64,000 nt of DNA from an uncultured Eubacteriales bacterium (GCA_905207235.1 CAJLKN010000010.1:10830-74829), one strand, 5' to 3'; shown: positions 50,501 to 59,794, counted from the first letter of the stretch. The notes: generated from the sequence alone by a model not told the origin. A program made the numbers and translations.

Positions 50501-51455
50501 CGGCGTTCTTGCAAAGATAGCTGAAAAACTGAATGGCGCAAAAGATGTGGCGGTATTCTGCCACGTCCGTCCAGACGGCGACGCGCTCGGCAGTGGTCTT
50601 GCGCTTGTTATAGCCATGCGCAACGCAGGCAAAAAAGCCTGCCTTTTCTGCGAGGAAGCGCCTCCCGAAAGGCTGTGCATATTCCCTGCAATGGGTACGG
50701 TTGCAACGCAATTTCCGGAAGGGGCAAACTTTGATGTCATGGTCAGCGTCGATTGCGCCGACGTTACGCGAATGGGCGTTTTTGCCCCGTCTTTCAGAAA
50801 ATTCAAGGGCACTACCATAAATATCGACCATCACATATCCAACGACAAATTCGCAAAGCTGAATTTTGTGCGCGATTGCACCGCTACGTGCGAAATTATG
50901 CCCGAAGTGCTGTCAGCGGCGGGATTTCCTTTGACGCGCGAGATTGCCGATCTTCTCGCAATGGGACTGCTCACCGACAGCGGAAATTTTTCTCACAGCG
51001 ACGTATCTGCAAACACGTTCGCCGTGGCTTCCGCCCTTCGCGCGGCGGGTGCAGATTTCGCTTCTACGGGTTACGCAATGTTTTCGCGTCAGACAAAAAA
51101 CCGCGCCCTTTTATATGCCCGCGTTCTTTCGGGCATGAGGTTCTGCCTCGACGACAGGCTTGTGTTTCTTACGGTAATGCAGAAAGACTTTGCCGAAACG
51201 GGCACGGAAAAGAGCCAGACCGAAGGTTTTGTCGATTTTCCTCTCACTATCGAGGGTGTGGAAGTTTCTATCGCTTTGATGGAAGTAAAGAAAGGTCAGT
51301 ACAAGGCTTCTCTCCGCAGCAAGAGGGTGAGCGTAAACGCCGTGGCTTCCGAATTCGGCGGCGGCGGACATATTCTCGCCAGCGGCTGTATGCTTTTCGG
51401 CGAGTATGAGGAAGTTATAGAAAGGCTGACGTACGCCGTTTATAAACAGTTATGA
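50493..51455 (+). CDS. nrnA: DHH/DHHA1 oligoribonuclease / pAp phosphatase, NrnA-like
   Basis: 320 residues. Metal-binding motifs are HVRPDGDALGSGLAL (D-x-D), VSVDCADVTR, and NIDHHISNDKFAKLNFV (DHH). The C-terminal DHHA1 domain ends in SEFGGGGHILASGC. Such enzymes degrade nanoRNA and pAp with Mn2+. In B. subtilis nrnA lies elsewhere, but rbfA-nrnA-truB is a common order in clostridia. Confidence 0.93.
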   Translation: MTDGVLAKIAEKLNGAKDVAVFCHVRPDGDALGSGLALVIAMRNAGKKACLFCEEAPPERLCIFPAMGTVATQFPEGANFDVMVSVDCADVTRMGVFAPSFRKFKGTTINIDHHISNDKFAKLNFVRDCTATCEIMPEVLSAAGFPLTREIADLLAMGLLTDSGNFSHSDVSANTFAVASALRAAGADFASTGYAMFSRQTKNRALLYARVLSGMRFCLDDRLVFLTVMQKDFAETGTEKSQTEGFVDFPLTIEGVEVSIALMEVKKGQYKASLRSKRVSVNAVASEFGGGGHILASGCMLFGEYEEVIERLTYAVYKQL

Positions 51456-52297
51456 CGGGATTTATCAATATAAACAAGGCTGAAGGCGTCAGTTCCGCGC
51501 GGGAAGTTGCCATAATCAAAAGGCTTACTCATTGTCCTTGCGGGCATATGGGCACGCTCGACCCTATGGCGAGCGGAGTTCTGCCGATTGGCATAGGCAA
51601 CGCTTGCAGATTGTTCGATTATTTTCTCGACAAGCACAAAGTTTACTCGGCAAAGTTCAAATTCGGCGTCGATTACGATACTCTCGACATAACGGGAAAT
51701 TGTCTCTCCGACGGAGGAAGAATACCGTCCGCGAGGGAAATTGAAGATATTTTGCCGCTTTTTACGGGCAAAATAATGCAGACCCCGCCGCGTTACAGCG
51801 CGAAGAGCATAAACGGCGTCAGGGGATACAAGCTCGCCCGTGCAGGCGTGGAGTTCGAGCCCGCACCCAAAGAAGTAAGTATTTACTCCGTAAAACTTTT
51901 GTCCTGCGACGGCGACGAATATTCCTTTGAAATAAAGTGTGGCGGCGGAACTTATATCCGTTCGCTCGGACGGGATATAGCCGCAAAGCTCGGCACGGTT
52001 GCCGCAATGAGCTCTCTCGTAAGGCTTTCGAGCGGCGTTTTCACGATTGAAAAATCTGTACGCTCGGCAGAGCTCGACGAGCGCAATATCGCAGATTACA
52101 TCATTCCCACAGAAAGCGTCCTGCCTTTCGGCAGTATTTATCCGAAGGGAGCAGACGCAAAAAAACTCTTCAACGGAATTCCCGTTCCCGCAGACGCGGA
52201 GGACGGTTTATATAAAATTTACAATGAAGACGGTTGCTTTTACGGCCTAGGCGCCGTGAATGGCGGCAGTTTAAAAGTGAGAACGAAATTATGTTAG
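51452..52297 (+). CDS. truB: tRNA pseudouridine-55 synthase
   Basis: 281 residues. GFININKAEGVSSAREVAII, then GHMGTLDPMASGVLPIGIGN with the catalytic Asp, and GGGTYIRSLGRDIAAKLG are diagnostic. It makes Psi55 in the T-loop of tRNAs. It starts in the nrnA stop (ATGA) and ends over the ribF start (ATGTTAG). Confidence 0.97.
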   Translation: MTGFININKAEGVSSAREVAIIKRLTHCPCGHMGTLDPMASGVLPIGIGNACRLFDYFLDKHKVYSAKFKFGVDYDTLDITGNCLSDGGRIPSAREIEDILPLFTGKIMQTPPRYSAKSINGVRGYKLARAGVEFEPAPKEVSIYSVKLLSCDGDEYSFEIKCGGGTYIRSLGRDIAAKLGTVAAMSSLVRLSSGVFTIEKSVRSAELDERNIADYIIPTESVLPFGSIYPKGADAKKLFNGIPVPADAEDGLYKIYNEDGCFYGLGAVNGGSLKVRTKLC

Positions 52298-53907
52298 AAA
52301 TCATTGAATTCGGCAAAGACGAATATGCTTTTCCCTCGCTCATCGTGCTCGGTTGTTTCGACGCCATTCACGAGGGACATAGGGAACTCTTCAAAAAAGC
52401 TAAACTTCAGGCAAAGATAAACGGTCTCGACCTCGGCGTCATGATGTTCAGGGACGGCAAGGGCGGCAGACTGCTTTATTCGTTTGAAGAAAGGGTTAAA
52501 ATGCTCGAAAAGTACAACGTAAAATTTGTGCTTGCGATAGATTTTACTCCTGAATTCAAGGAAATCGCACCGCTCGATTTCCTTTCCGCAATCGAAGATA
52601 AAATCAATGTCAAAGCATATATGAGCGGCAAAGATTTCCGCTTCGGCAAGGGTGCAAAGGGCAAATCTTCAACGCTTAAAAATTTTGCCGAGGACGAGGA
52701 AAACGGCGTGTGGTATATGCCCGTAAAGGACATTTTATACGAGGGAGAAAAAATCTCAACAACGCTCGTCAAAAGTTGCCTCGACAGCGGCGACGTGATG
52801 AAAGCCAACGCGCTTTTAGGCGAGCAGTTCTACCTCGACGGACAGGTCATAGAGGGCGCTCACCGCGGCACGCAGATACTCGGTTTTCCTACCGTTAATA
52901 TAGTTTATCCCGAATGGAAATATCCCGTAAGGCGCGGCGTTTACAAAGTGCGCGTAACCGTTGACGGACAGGATTATGCGGCTATCGCCAATTTTGGCCC
53001 CTGCCCCACGTTTGACGACGCGAGGGAGGTTCTCGAAGCTAACATAAAGGACTTTTCGGGCGACCTTTACGGAAAAGAAGTCAGGGTTTCGTTCGTATGC
53101 TTTATGCGCGGCATAAAGAAGTTTGCGAGCCCCGACGAGCTCGCCGTACAGCTAACCGAAGACAAGGCGGCTCTCGACCTTTCCGACGAAGAATTTGCAA
53201 CCCGCTACGGTCAGGCATTCATGACTTCGACCGAGGAAGAAACTGTCGGGTCGGAAGAGCAGAATGTACCCGAAGTTGCGGTTGAAGCCAGCAAGGAAGA
53301 AACAAAGACTGCGGAGCAGCCTTTAAGCGAAGCCGAAAAAGCCGAGGCAGTTCAGACTGAAACCGTTTCAGATGAAAAAAGCGAAGAACCCGTACAGGTC
53401 GAAGAGACGGATAATTCTGAAGCTGTAACTAAACCCGAAGAACAATCAGAGGTGCTGCCCGAGGAACAACCCGCAGAACAGCCTGAGGAACAAACAGAGG
53501 AGCAATCAGAAAATCAGCCCGCAGAACAGCCCGAAGAGGCGTGCGCGTGCCAGGATAGCCCGGATGAAGTTGCAAGAGAAGAAAATGCGTGCGACGCAGC
53601 AAGCGCGGAACCCTGCGAATGTTGCGCGGAGGAAGTTTCTTTAACGCAAGAAATTTGCGAAAACGAAGAAACTTCGGAAGTCAAAGCGCCTGAGGAAGAA
53701 TGCGATAATGTAAATTCGCCAGAAGATGGCAGCGCTTCTGTTCAGTCTGAATGTGCTGCGGCAGACGGACAGTTTGAAGACGAAAACATAGGTTGCGAAA
53801 ATACACAAGAGGCAGAAGCTCAATCTTCAGAAAAAGAAAATGAAGAGGCGGACGGAGATACCGTTCAGCCCGAAGAACAGGATACTCAAAAAGAAAACAA
53901 TGATTAA
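52291..53907 (+). CDS. ribF: Bifunctional riboflavin kinase/FMN adenylyltransferase with a long acidic tail
   Basis: 538 residues. Residues ~1-305 are a normal RibF: the adenylyltransferase motif GCFDAIHEGHRELF, KDFRFGKGAKGKSSTL, and the kinase motif GFPTVNI with following FGPCPTF. RibF makes FMN and FAD. The remaining ~230 residues are unlike any RibF I know: Glu/Gln/Pro-rich repeats (PEEQPAEQPEEQTEEQSENQ) and then a Glu/Asp-rich part with ten Cys (CACQ, CECC and others). The reading frame is unbroken and codon use is similar, so this appears to be a real extension. It overlaps the next gene by 8 nt. Confidence 0.93.
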   Translation: MLEIIEFGKDEYAFPSLIVLGCFDAIHEGHRELFKKAKLQAKINGLDLGVMMFRDGKGGRLLYSFEERVKMLEKYNVKFVLAIDFTPEFKEIAPLDFLSAIEDKINVKAYMSGKDFRFGKGAKGKSSTLKNFAEDEENGVWYMPVKDILYEGEKISTTLVKSCLDSGDVMKANALLGEQFYLDGQVIEGAHRGTQILGFPTVNIVYPEWKYPVRRGVYKVRVTVDGQDYAAIANFGPCPTFDDAREVLEANIKDFSGDLYGKEVRVSFVCFMRGIKKFASPDELAVQLTEDKAALDLSDEEFATRYGQAFMTSTEEETVGSEEQNVPEVAVEASKEETKTAEQPLSEAEKAEAVQTETVSDEKSEEPVQVEETDNSEAVTKPEEQSEVLPEEQPAEQPEEQTEEQSENQPAEQPEEACACQDSPDEVAREENACDAASAEPCECCAEEVSLTQEICENEETSEVKAPEEECDNVNSPEDGSASVQSECAAADGQFEDENIGCENTQEAEAQSSEKENEEADGDTVQPEEQDTQKENND

Positions 53908-54754
53908 ATTCGGTCCTAGCGGCAACAGCGCAAGTTTTTATGCAATGGGGTACAAACACACGGTTCAGGCGCCCGAATATCTCAACAAATTCGGCCTTGA
54001 CTGTTTCGAGTATTCCTTCGGCAGGGGGATTACGCTTTCCGCAGACAAAGCCATCGAAATAGGCGGCGCGTTCGCCGCCGCAGACAAGGAAATAAGCGTT
54101 CACGCGCCTTATTTCATAAATTTTGCAAACCCCGCCGACGAAGCAGCGAAAAAATCTTTCGGCTACGTCATAAACAGCGCAATATATCTCAAACATTTCG
54201 GCGGAAGACGACTTGTTTTTCACGCCGCCGCACAGGGCAAGGCAACCAGAGAAGAAGCCGTTGCAAGGACGACCGACAGGCTTAAAGCGTTGCGCGACGA
54301 GATATATGAAAGGGGCTTGAACGACTTGTATTTCTGCCCGGAAACTATGGGCAAGACTGCGCAGATCGGCACTCTCGAGGAGGTCGTCGAATTCTGCAAG
54401 ATAGATAATATCTTTCTGCCCGCAATAGATTTCGGTCATATAAATGCGCGCGAGCAGGGCAGTTTAAAGACTGAAAAAGACTATAAGAGCAGGCTTGAAT
54501 ATATGATATCAGAGCTCGGCTATGAAAGGGTCAAAAACTTCCACGTGCATTTTTCAAAAATAATGTACGGAGCAAAGGGAGAGGTCAAACATCTGACTTT
54601 CGAGGACACCGTTTACGGCCCCGAATTTGAACCTTTGGCTAAGGCTCTGCACGAGCTGAAGCTCGAACCGTATATCGTCAGCGAATCGGACGGAACTCAG
54701 GCAGAGGACGCCCGCGCAATGAAAGACATTTATTTTAATACTGTTGACAGATAA
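53900..54754 (+). CDS. Endonuclease IV-like (AP endonuclease family 2) TIM-barrel protein
   Basis: 284 residues from ATG 53900. GRGITLSADKAIEIGGAFAA, SVHAPYFINFANP, VFHAAAQGKATREEA, YFCPETMGKTAQIGTLEEV, LPAIDFGHINAREQG and KNFHVHFSKI give the His/Glu/Asp zinc ligands of endonuclease IV/xylose-isomerase-like barrels. These repair abasic sites in the Nfo case; this branch (S-G-N-S start) is more distant, so another phosphodiester or sugar role is possible. It is co-transcribed with ribF by overlap. Confidence 0.8.
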   Translation: MIKFGPSGNSASFYAMGYKHTVQAPEYLNKFGLDCFEYSFGRGITLSADKAIEIGGAFAAADKEISVHAPYFINFANPADEAAKKSFGYVINSAIYLKHFGGRRLVFHAAAQGKATREEAVARTTDRLKALRDEIYERGLNDLYFCPETMGKTAQIGTLEEVVEFCKIDNIFLPAIDFGHINAREQGSLKTEKDYKSRLEYMISELGYERVKNFHVHFSKIMYGAKGEVKHLTFEDTVYGPEFEPLAKALHELKLEPYIVSESDGTQAEDARAMKDIYFNTVDR

Positions 54755-54772
54755 ATATAATTTTGGTAGAAT
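54744..54772 (+). promoter_or_regulatory. Leaderless promoter of the M24 peptidase gene
   Basis: TTGACA (54744-54749), a 17-nt spacer and TAGAAT (54767-54772) with ATG at 54780. The predicted +1 is 54779 or 54780. The -35 box overlaps the last codons of the upstream gene. Confidence 0.75.
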
Positions 54773-54779
54773 GTACTAT

Positions 54780-55829
54780 ATGGATTTACGTTCAGAAAAA
54801 ATTTATTCCTCGGTCGGGGCAGACGCCCTTGTAACCACGCAGGAAGATTTAAGATTTTATCTTACAGGTTTCGAAAGCTCCTTCGGCGTCGTGGTAATTG
54901 ACGGCAAAAGCGCAAAGTTCTATACGGACAGCCGCTATCTGGAGGCAGCTAAAAAGAATACGGCGGCAGGTTTCGAAGTTATCGAATACCCCAGGGGCAA
55001 AAAACTTTCCGACCTTCTGTCGGGCTATCGCAATATCGCCGTTCCGCTCGAAAGAATTCCGGCGACGGAATATCTCGCTCTGCGCGAAAGCGGATTTGAA
55101 CTTGTTGACAGCATGCAGGCATTCAAGGAGAGCATGGCGGTCAAGAGCGAAGACGAGCTTGCAAGAATTAAAGCGGCGTGCGTTGCCACGGATAAGGCGT
55201 TCAACGAGCTTCTGCCCGAAATCAAAGAGGGCATGACCGAAAACGAGGTCGCCGCCCTTTTGGAATATCTTATGCGCAAACACGGCGCGTCGGGCACGAG
55301 CTTTTCTACAATCTGCGGTTTCGGCGCAAATGCGAGCGTGCCTCATCACGAAACGGGCTCTGCAAAGCTGCGCTTCGGCGATATTATTTTAATAGACTTC
55401 GGCTGCAAAATAGGCGGATATTGCTCCGACTGCACGCGCACGTTCCTTTTCGGCGACGACAAAAAGCACGAAGAATTCAAAAAGGCATACGCACATGTCC
55501 TTGAAGCCCACATGCTCGTCAAGGAGCAGTTCAGGGCTGGCATGACGGGCAGGGAAGGCGACGCGATCGCGCGCGACTGCCTCAAAAAATACGGATTGGA
55601 TACCTATTTCACCCATTCATTGGGGCACGGAATAGGCATAAACATACACGAATATCCCAATCTTTCGCCCAACAGCGATCATGTATTTGCTGACGGAATG
55701 GTCTTCTCGGACGAACCGGGAGTATATTTCGAGGGTGAATTCGGCATCAGAATAGAAGATACGGTTACTTTAAAGGATGGCAAGGTCGTAAGCATGACCG
55801 ACAGCGACAAAAAATTAATCGTATTGTAA
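54780..55829 (+). CDS. M24-family Xaa-Pro aminopeptidase
   Basis: 349 residues. An N-terminal creatinase-like domain (~1-120) precedes the pita-bread peptidase domain. Metal ligands are in IDFGCKIGGYCSDCTRTF, HSLGHGIGINIHE, FSDEPGVYFEGEFGIRIEDT. It removes N-terminal residues before proline. ATG 54780 is chosen over earlier in-frame codons because it begins the family sequence and follows the promoter directly; no ribosome-binding site is present. The gene lies upstream of efp, as in many Bacillota. Confidence 0.92.
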   Translation: MDLRSEKIYSSVGADALVTTQEDLRFYLTGFESSFGVVVIDGKSAKFYTDSRYLEAAKKNTAAGFEVIEYPRGKKLSDLLSGYRNIAVPLERIPATEYLALRESGFELVDSMQAFKESMAVKSEDELARIKAACVATDKAFNELLPEIKEGMTENEVAALLEYLMRKHGASGTSFSTICGFGANASVPHHETGSAKLRFGDIILIDFGCKIGGYCSDCTRTFLFGDDKKHEEFKKAYAHVLEAHMLVKEQFRAGMTGREGDAIARDCLKKYGLDTYFTHSLGHGIGINIHEYPNLSPNSDHVFADGMVFSDEPGVYFEGEFGIRIEDTVTLKDGKVVSMTDSDKKLIVL

Positions 55830-55868
55830 AAATATTTTAAGGCAATAAATTAACAGGAGATATAATAT

Positions 55869-56444
55869 ATGGCATCGATTTTAGCAGGCGATATCAGAAA
55901 GGGCGTTACGTTTGAATATAACGGAAAGGGTGTTTACACGGTAACCGATTTCCAGCACGTCAAGCCCGGCAAGGGAGCTGCGTTTGTTCGCGCGACCATT
56001 AAAAACGTTGTAACGGGACAGGTTCTTTCGGATATAACCTTCAACCCCACCGCAAAGCTCGAAACGGCTCAGGTGGAAACGAGAAAGATGACCTATTCTT
56101 ATACCGACGGCGAATTCTATTATTTCATGGATCCCGAATCGTTCGAGATGATAACTTTAAACCTCGACCAGGTAGAAGACGCCCTCAAATACATCAAAGA
56201 AAACGACATGGTAACTATTAAGTTCCTTCACGGCAGCGCATTCTCCGTTGAGCCCGAAAACTTTGTCGAACTCAAGATAATCGAGTGCGAACCGGGCGTA
56301 AAGGGCAACACGGCAACCAACGCAATGAAGAATGCCGTCGTAGAAACGGGCGCAACCATTCAGGTTCCCATGTTCATAGAAGAGGGCGAAGTAATCCGCA
56401 TCGATACCCGCAGCGGCGAGTACATGTCGAGAGTCGGCAAGTAA
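55869..56444 (+). CDS. efp: Elongation factor P
   Basis: 191 residues with the KOW-like N-domain and two OB domains. The loop HVKPGKGAAFVRATIKN holds the lysine that is modified or bare at the P-loop tip. Ending ...RSGEYMSRVGK is typical. EF-P relieves stalling at polyproline, relevant to the Pro-rich IF-2 and RibF tails here. CAGGAG lies before the ATG. Confidence 0.96.
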   Translation: MASILAGDIRKGVTFEYNGKGVYTVTDFQHVKPGKGAAFVRATIKNVVTGQVLSDITFNPTAKLETAQVETRKMTYSYTDGEFYYFMDPESFEMITLNLDQVEDALKYIKENDMVTIKFLHGSAFSVEPENFVELKIIECEPGVKGNTATNAMKNAVVETGATIQVPMFIEEGEVIRIDTRSGEYMSRVGK

Positions 56445-56449
56445 TTTAA

Positions 56450-56887
56450 ATGAAAGCTGTAATCCAGAGGGTGCGCTCTGTCCGCCTCTCTGTCGGCGGG
56501 CAAACCGTATCGGAAATACCTTTCGGGCTTGCGGTCTATCTCGGCATAAAAACGGGAGACAGCGAGCAGGCTTGCGAGCAGATGGCGGGCAAAATTTCCC
56601 GTCTGCGCATCTTCGAGGACGAAAACGGCAAGATGAACCTTTCCGTCAAAGACATCGGCGGAGAAGTTCTGCTCATTTCGCAGTTTACTCTCTACGGCGA
56701 CTGTTCTCACGGCAACAGACCGAGCTTTACTCTCGCAGAACAGCCTGAAAGAGCCGAAAAGTTGTACGAGCTTTGCGGCGAAAAACTTTCCGCACTTGGC
56801 GTGCCGGTAAAAAAAGGCGTGTTCGGCGCGGATATGAAGATAGAGCAGTTCAACGACGGACCCGTAACAATAATTTATGAAATCTGA
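56450..56887 (+). CDS. dtd: D-aminoacyl-tRNA deacylase
   Basis: 145 residues. SQFTLYGDCSHGNRPSFTLA and FNDGPVTIIYE are the two DTD catalytic motifs; MKAVIQRVRSVRLSVGG opens the protein. It removes D-amino acids from mischarged tRNA. ATG lies 5 nt after the efp stop, so the two are co-transcribed. Confidence 0.96.
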   Translation: MKAVIQRVRSVRLSVGGQTVSEIPFGLAVYLGIKTGDSEQACEQMAGKISRLRIFEDENGKMNLSVKDIGGEVLLISQFTLYGDCSHGNRPSFTLAEQPERAEKLYELCGEKLSALGVPVKKGVFGADMKIEQFNDGPVTIIYEI

Positions 56888-56889
56888 AC

Positions 56890-56912
56890 GCAGGGCGAAT
56901 TTTTCGCCCTGC
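56890..56912 (+). terminator. Terminator after dtd
   Basis: GCAGGGCGAA and TTCGCCCTGC form a perfect 10-bp stem with a TTT loop, followed by TTATTACTG. The next ATG is only 14 nt away. Confidence 0.75.
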
Positions 56913-56926
56913 TTATTACTGTATTT

Positions 56927-57763
56927 ATGAAAATTTCTTTTCTGGGAACGGGCGCGGCGGAGGGCGTACCCGCAATGTTCTGCAACTGCGCTTTCTGCAA
57001 TTCTGTCAGGGAAGCGGGACTTTCTGAAATGCGCACGCGCTCGCAGGTGCTGATAGACGACGATTTGTCCATAGATTTCCCGCCCGAGGCGTATTATCAT
57101 GCGCAGCGCGACAAAATCAATCTTTCCGCGCTCAGATACATACTTGTTACGCACTCGCATATGGACCATTTTTACGCCCACGACTTCATTTTGCGCGGCT
57201 ATAAGTACGCAACCTTGCAGGAGGACGTGCTGAACATTTACGGCAATGCGGAAGTTGCAAAGGTCTTTGCGGAATGCACGGCAAGGGAGATGAAGAGCAT
57301 AGTTGCTCCTCACGTAAAGATGAACGTAATACGACCGTTTACAGAGCTGACTTTGGGGCATTACCGCATACTTGCAATACCTGCCGAACATTCAAAGTCG
57401 GAAGACGCGCTTTTGTTCTATGTTGAAAAGAACGGAAAAGGTTACCTTCATCTGTACGATACGGGCAATCTTTCCGCGCAGGCGGTCAGCTTTCTTAAAG
57501 ATAATAACGCTTTTGCCGACGTGGTCGCTTACGACTGCACATTCGGCAACGGCAGCGGCAATCTTTCCGCTCGGCATATGGGCATAGATGACGTTGTAAA
57601 GGTGCGCGAAGCGCTTTTGAATGCAGGCGTTGCGCATAAAAATACTCGAAGCGTGATAACGCATTTTTCGCACAATTGCAACCCGACGGCTCAAAATCTT
57701 GCAGAGTTGGAAAAAAATTACGGCGTCGTCGCCGCATACGACGGCATGATAGTTGAAATCTGA
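56927..57763 (+). CDS. PhnP-like metallo-beta-lactamase-fold hydrolase
   Basis: 278 residues. FLGTGAAEGVPAMFCNCAFC carries the C-x-C-x-x-C structural zinc motif of PhnP-type phosphodiesterases, and VTHSHMDHFYAHDF is the H-x-H-x-D-H active site. Later AIPAEHSKSEDALLFY and YDTGNL give further ligands. It probably hydrolyses cyclic phosphodiesters, substrate unknown. No phn genes are near. The stop overlaps the next start by one base. Confidence 0.85.
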   Translation: MKISFLGTGAAEGVPAMFCNCAFCNSVREAGLSEMRTRSQVLIDDDLSIDFPPEAYYHAQRDKINLSALRYILVTHSHMDHFYAHDFILRGYKYATLQEDVLNIYGNAEVAKVFAECTAREMKSIVAPHVKMNVIRPFTELTLGHYRILAIPAEHSKSEDALLFYVEKNGKGYLHLYDTGNLSAQAVSFLKDNNAFADVVAYDCTFGNGSGNLSARHMGIDDVVKVREALLNAGVAHKNTRSVITHFSHNCNPTAQNLAELEKNYGVVAAYDGMIVEI

Positions 57764-58314
57764 TGAAAATTTTCAGACATTTCGTTACAATAACGCGGCA
57801 CAGACACAAAGTTATGCAGCACTGTTTCAAGGCGGGGCTGATATGGCGGGGGCTGACGCACGACCTTTCAAAGTATCTTCCCTCGGAATTTATTCCCGGG
57901 GCGAAATATTATCAGGGCAACAGAAGTCCGCAGGCGAAGGAGAGGGAGCTCTTCGGCTATTCGGCGGCATGGCTTCATCACAAGGGCAGAAACAAGCACC
58001 ATTTCGAGTACTGGGTGGACAGCGGAGCGGATAAAGGCTTCGTGTTCGTCAGAATGCCCGCAGTATATTTCGGCGAAATGGTATGCGACAGAATTGCGGC
58101 GAGCAAAATTTATCTCAAAGATAAATATACCGACAGTGCCCCTTTGGAATATTTCAATACGCGCACACATAAGCAGGGCATGAACGAAGAGACCTGCCGC
58201 GACCTTGAATATTTCCTCACCATGCTTTCGGAGCGCGGCGAAGATTATATGTTTTCGCAACTAAGACAGTTTATAAAACAAAGCAAAAAGGCAGAAAAAA
58301 GAGCAGACAAATAA
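57763..58314 (+). CDS. DUF5662-like protein with HD-like histidine motifs
   Basis: 183 residues. RHRHKVMQHCFKAGLIWRGL, then THDLSKYLPSEFIPGAKYYQ and AAWLHHKGRNKHHFEYW, match the DUF5662 family as I recall it; the H-D and H-H-x(4)-H-H residues look like a metal-dependent phosphohydrolase site. Function unknown. It is co-translated with the MBL-fold gene. Confidence 0.75.
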   Translation: MKIFRHFVTITRHRHKVMQHCFKAGLIWRGLTHDLSKYLPSEFIPGAKYYQGNRSPQAKERELFGYSAAWLHHKGRNKHHFEYWVDSGADKGFVFVRMPAVYFGEMVCDRIAASKIYLKDKYTDSAPLEYFNTRTHKQGMNEETCRDLEYFLTMLSERGEDYMFSQLRQFIKQSKKAEKRADK

Positions 58315-58323
58315 TTTGTCTGC
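58303..58323. terminator. Bidirectional terminator in a convergent gap
   Basis: GCAGACAAAT-A-ATTTGTCTGC is a perfect palindrome overlapping the last codons of the DUF5662 gene, with T-rich or A-rich flanks on both sides. It serves this gene and the minus-strand ferritin-like gene. Confidence 0.8.
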
Positions 58324-58330
58324 CTTTAAT

Positions 58331-59569
58331 TTATTTTGTCCTTGCAATCTGCGTGTTGTCTTGAGTGCGGCTTCTCAGTTGTTTAACGGGATGTTCGCTC
58401 TCCTGATAGCGGTAATCTGTGCCGAATTTGCTTATAGCTTTATCTATGACGAGGTGCGATGCGTTCTTGTCGGGGTCGCTCATGAATTTCTGATATTCGA
58501 AAAACCTGTGGTTTGAAGGCAAGCGGTTTATGTCTTTGTAATCTATCCCGTCTGCCGTAAGAGTAATCGTGCTGCCGAGAACGCGGCGCACGTAGTCTTT
58601 GTTGCTTCCGAGTTTTAAAAGTTTGGGAAATTCCCCGTCGCCCACAATCTGGTCGTACGATTTGTTTTCATATTTTTTAAGCAACGCCGCTGCCGTTTTG
58701 AGATGACATACTTCCATTTTGAAATGTTCTGTCCAAATCTTTTTTATTGCGTCGTCGCTTTCGTCCTCAATGGCGGAATAATACAGCCAGCATTCGCAGT
58801 ATTCGTGCATAACCCATTGTTCAAGCCACGTCATTTCTGGGTCTTTCAGACTTTCATACTGGGTAACGTGCGCTTCCTCAATCATTGCTATTTCGGCGTA
58901 AAGTTTTCTTCCAAGGTCGTTTTTGTACCATTGCGCAATATTCATGTAGTAATTCATGGTCTGCTGTTCCGCGGCGGTAATGGTGGAGGCTACCAATTTT
59001 GAATATAAATCGGCGCTCGAGCCGTCCATATGCGCCTTTATGTCGTCTGCGGGGAAACGATGTTCGGCTACGGTGGGACGACCGGGCATTATTTCGGTCA
59101 TCTTTCCGACGAGAGTGTCTGCTTCAATGCCCTTGTCCATCTTAAGTAGGTTTGCGTACCTGTAAAGGTGGTCAAAGTCTTCTAAAAGCGCAAAATTAAG
59201 TGCTTTGATGTTGTTTTCGTCCTTTTCGTTTTTTGCAAGAGTGGCGGTAAGGTCAACGGCAAGCTGTTCGTAACCAATAGTTGTTTCAAGTATGCTTTCA
59301 TTCAGAGGTTTAAGGCAGCTTATGCGCTTTTGCTGTTGCTGTTCCTGCCTTCTGACTGTGGCGAGGGCTTCAAGTATTTCGCTCTCGGAACAATGCCTTG
59401 CAAACTGGTGCATAAACCAGGCGCTTTCAAATTCGGTGCCGTTCATAAGTATTACGCGCGTCTTGGTGTAAGGCGAAGTGGTGGTTTTGTTATAGCTCTT
59501 CGGATAGAGCTTTTTTATGGGTAAAAAATTTTTGTCAAGACTTCTGCATTTTTCTTTAAAAGGGTTCAT
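58331..59569 (-). CDS. Ferritin-like helical-bundle protein
   Basis: 412 residues, mostly helical. E-x-x-H motifs occur in MIEEAHVTQYESL and FKMEVCHLKTAAALL, with further acidic/His helices (ALLEDFDHLYRYA, VMHEYCECWLYYSAIEDE) as in di-iron ferritin-like or rubrerythrin-like bundles. The N-terminal ~60 residues are basic and Gln-rich patches follow. No transmembrane segment. The substrate or role is unknown; di-iron oxidation or iron handling is plausible. AAGGAG lies 6 nt before ATG, and a terminator follows. Confidence 0.65.
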   Translation of the reverse strand: MNPFKEKCRSLDKNFLPIKKLYPKSYNKTTTSPYTKTRVILMNGTEFESAWFMHQFARHCSESEILEALATVRRQEQQQQKRISCLKPLNESILETTIGYEQLAVDLTATLAKNEKDENNIKALNFALLEDFDHLYRYANLLKMDKGIEADTLVGKMTEIMPGRPTVAEHRFPADDIKAHMDGSSADLYSKLVASTITAAEQQTMNYYMNIAQWYKNDLGRKLYAEIAMIEEAHVTQYESLKDPEMTWLEQWVMHEYCECWLYYSAIEDESDDAIKKIWTEHFKMEVCHLKTAAALLKKYENKSYDQIVGDGEFPKLLKLGSNKDYVRRVLGSTITLTADGIDYKDINRLPSNHRFFEYQKFMSDPDKNASHLVIDKAISKFGTDYRYQESEHPVKQLRSRTQDNTQIARTK

Positions 59570-59671
59570 ATAGTTCTCCTTAACTTATTTGTTGACAATA
59601 ATTTTTTATTTAAACGGGCAATACGCTTTTCTTTTTTGTGTGATTGTGCTATATTATCTGTAAATATATTT

Positions 59672-59746
59672 GCAGGCGTCGCCTATCGGTATGGCGTCAG
59701 CTTCCCAAGCTGATTTCGGCGGGTTCGACTCCCGTCGCCTGCTCCA
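59672..59746 (+). tRNA. tRNA-Gly (anticodon CCC)
   Basis: 75 nt with the CCA end encoded. Acceptor GCAGGCG/CGCCTGC, anticodon arm TCAGC-TTCCCAA-GCTGA (CCC) and T arm GCGGG-TTCGACT-CCCGT all pair. The D arm is GCC...GGC. An AT-rich -10-like TATATT lies upstream. Confidence 0.95.
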
Positions 59747-59794
59747 AAAGTAAAGGCTCCATATCAATGGAGCCTTTACTTTTGGGAATATAAA
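59744..59794 (+). repeat. Hairpin repeat, copy 1, starting at the tRNA-Gly CCA
   Basis: A 19-bp perfect stem (CCAAAAGTAAAGGCTCCAT with its complement) with loop ATCA, then GAATATAAA. It probably terminates tRNA-Gly. The same stem and flank recur at 60663-60713 with loop TGAT. Confidence 0.9.
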
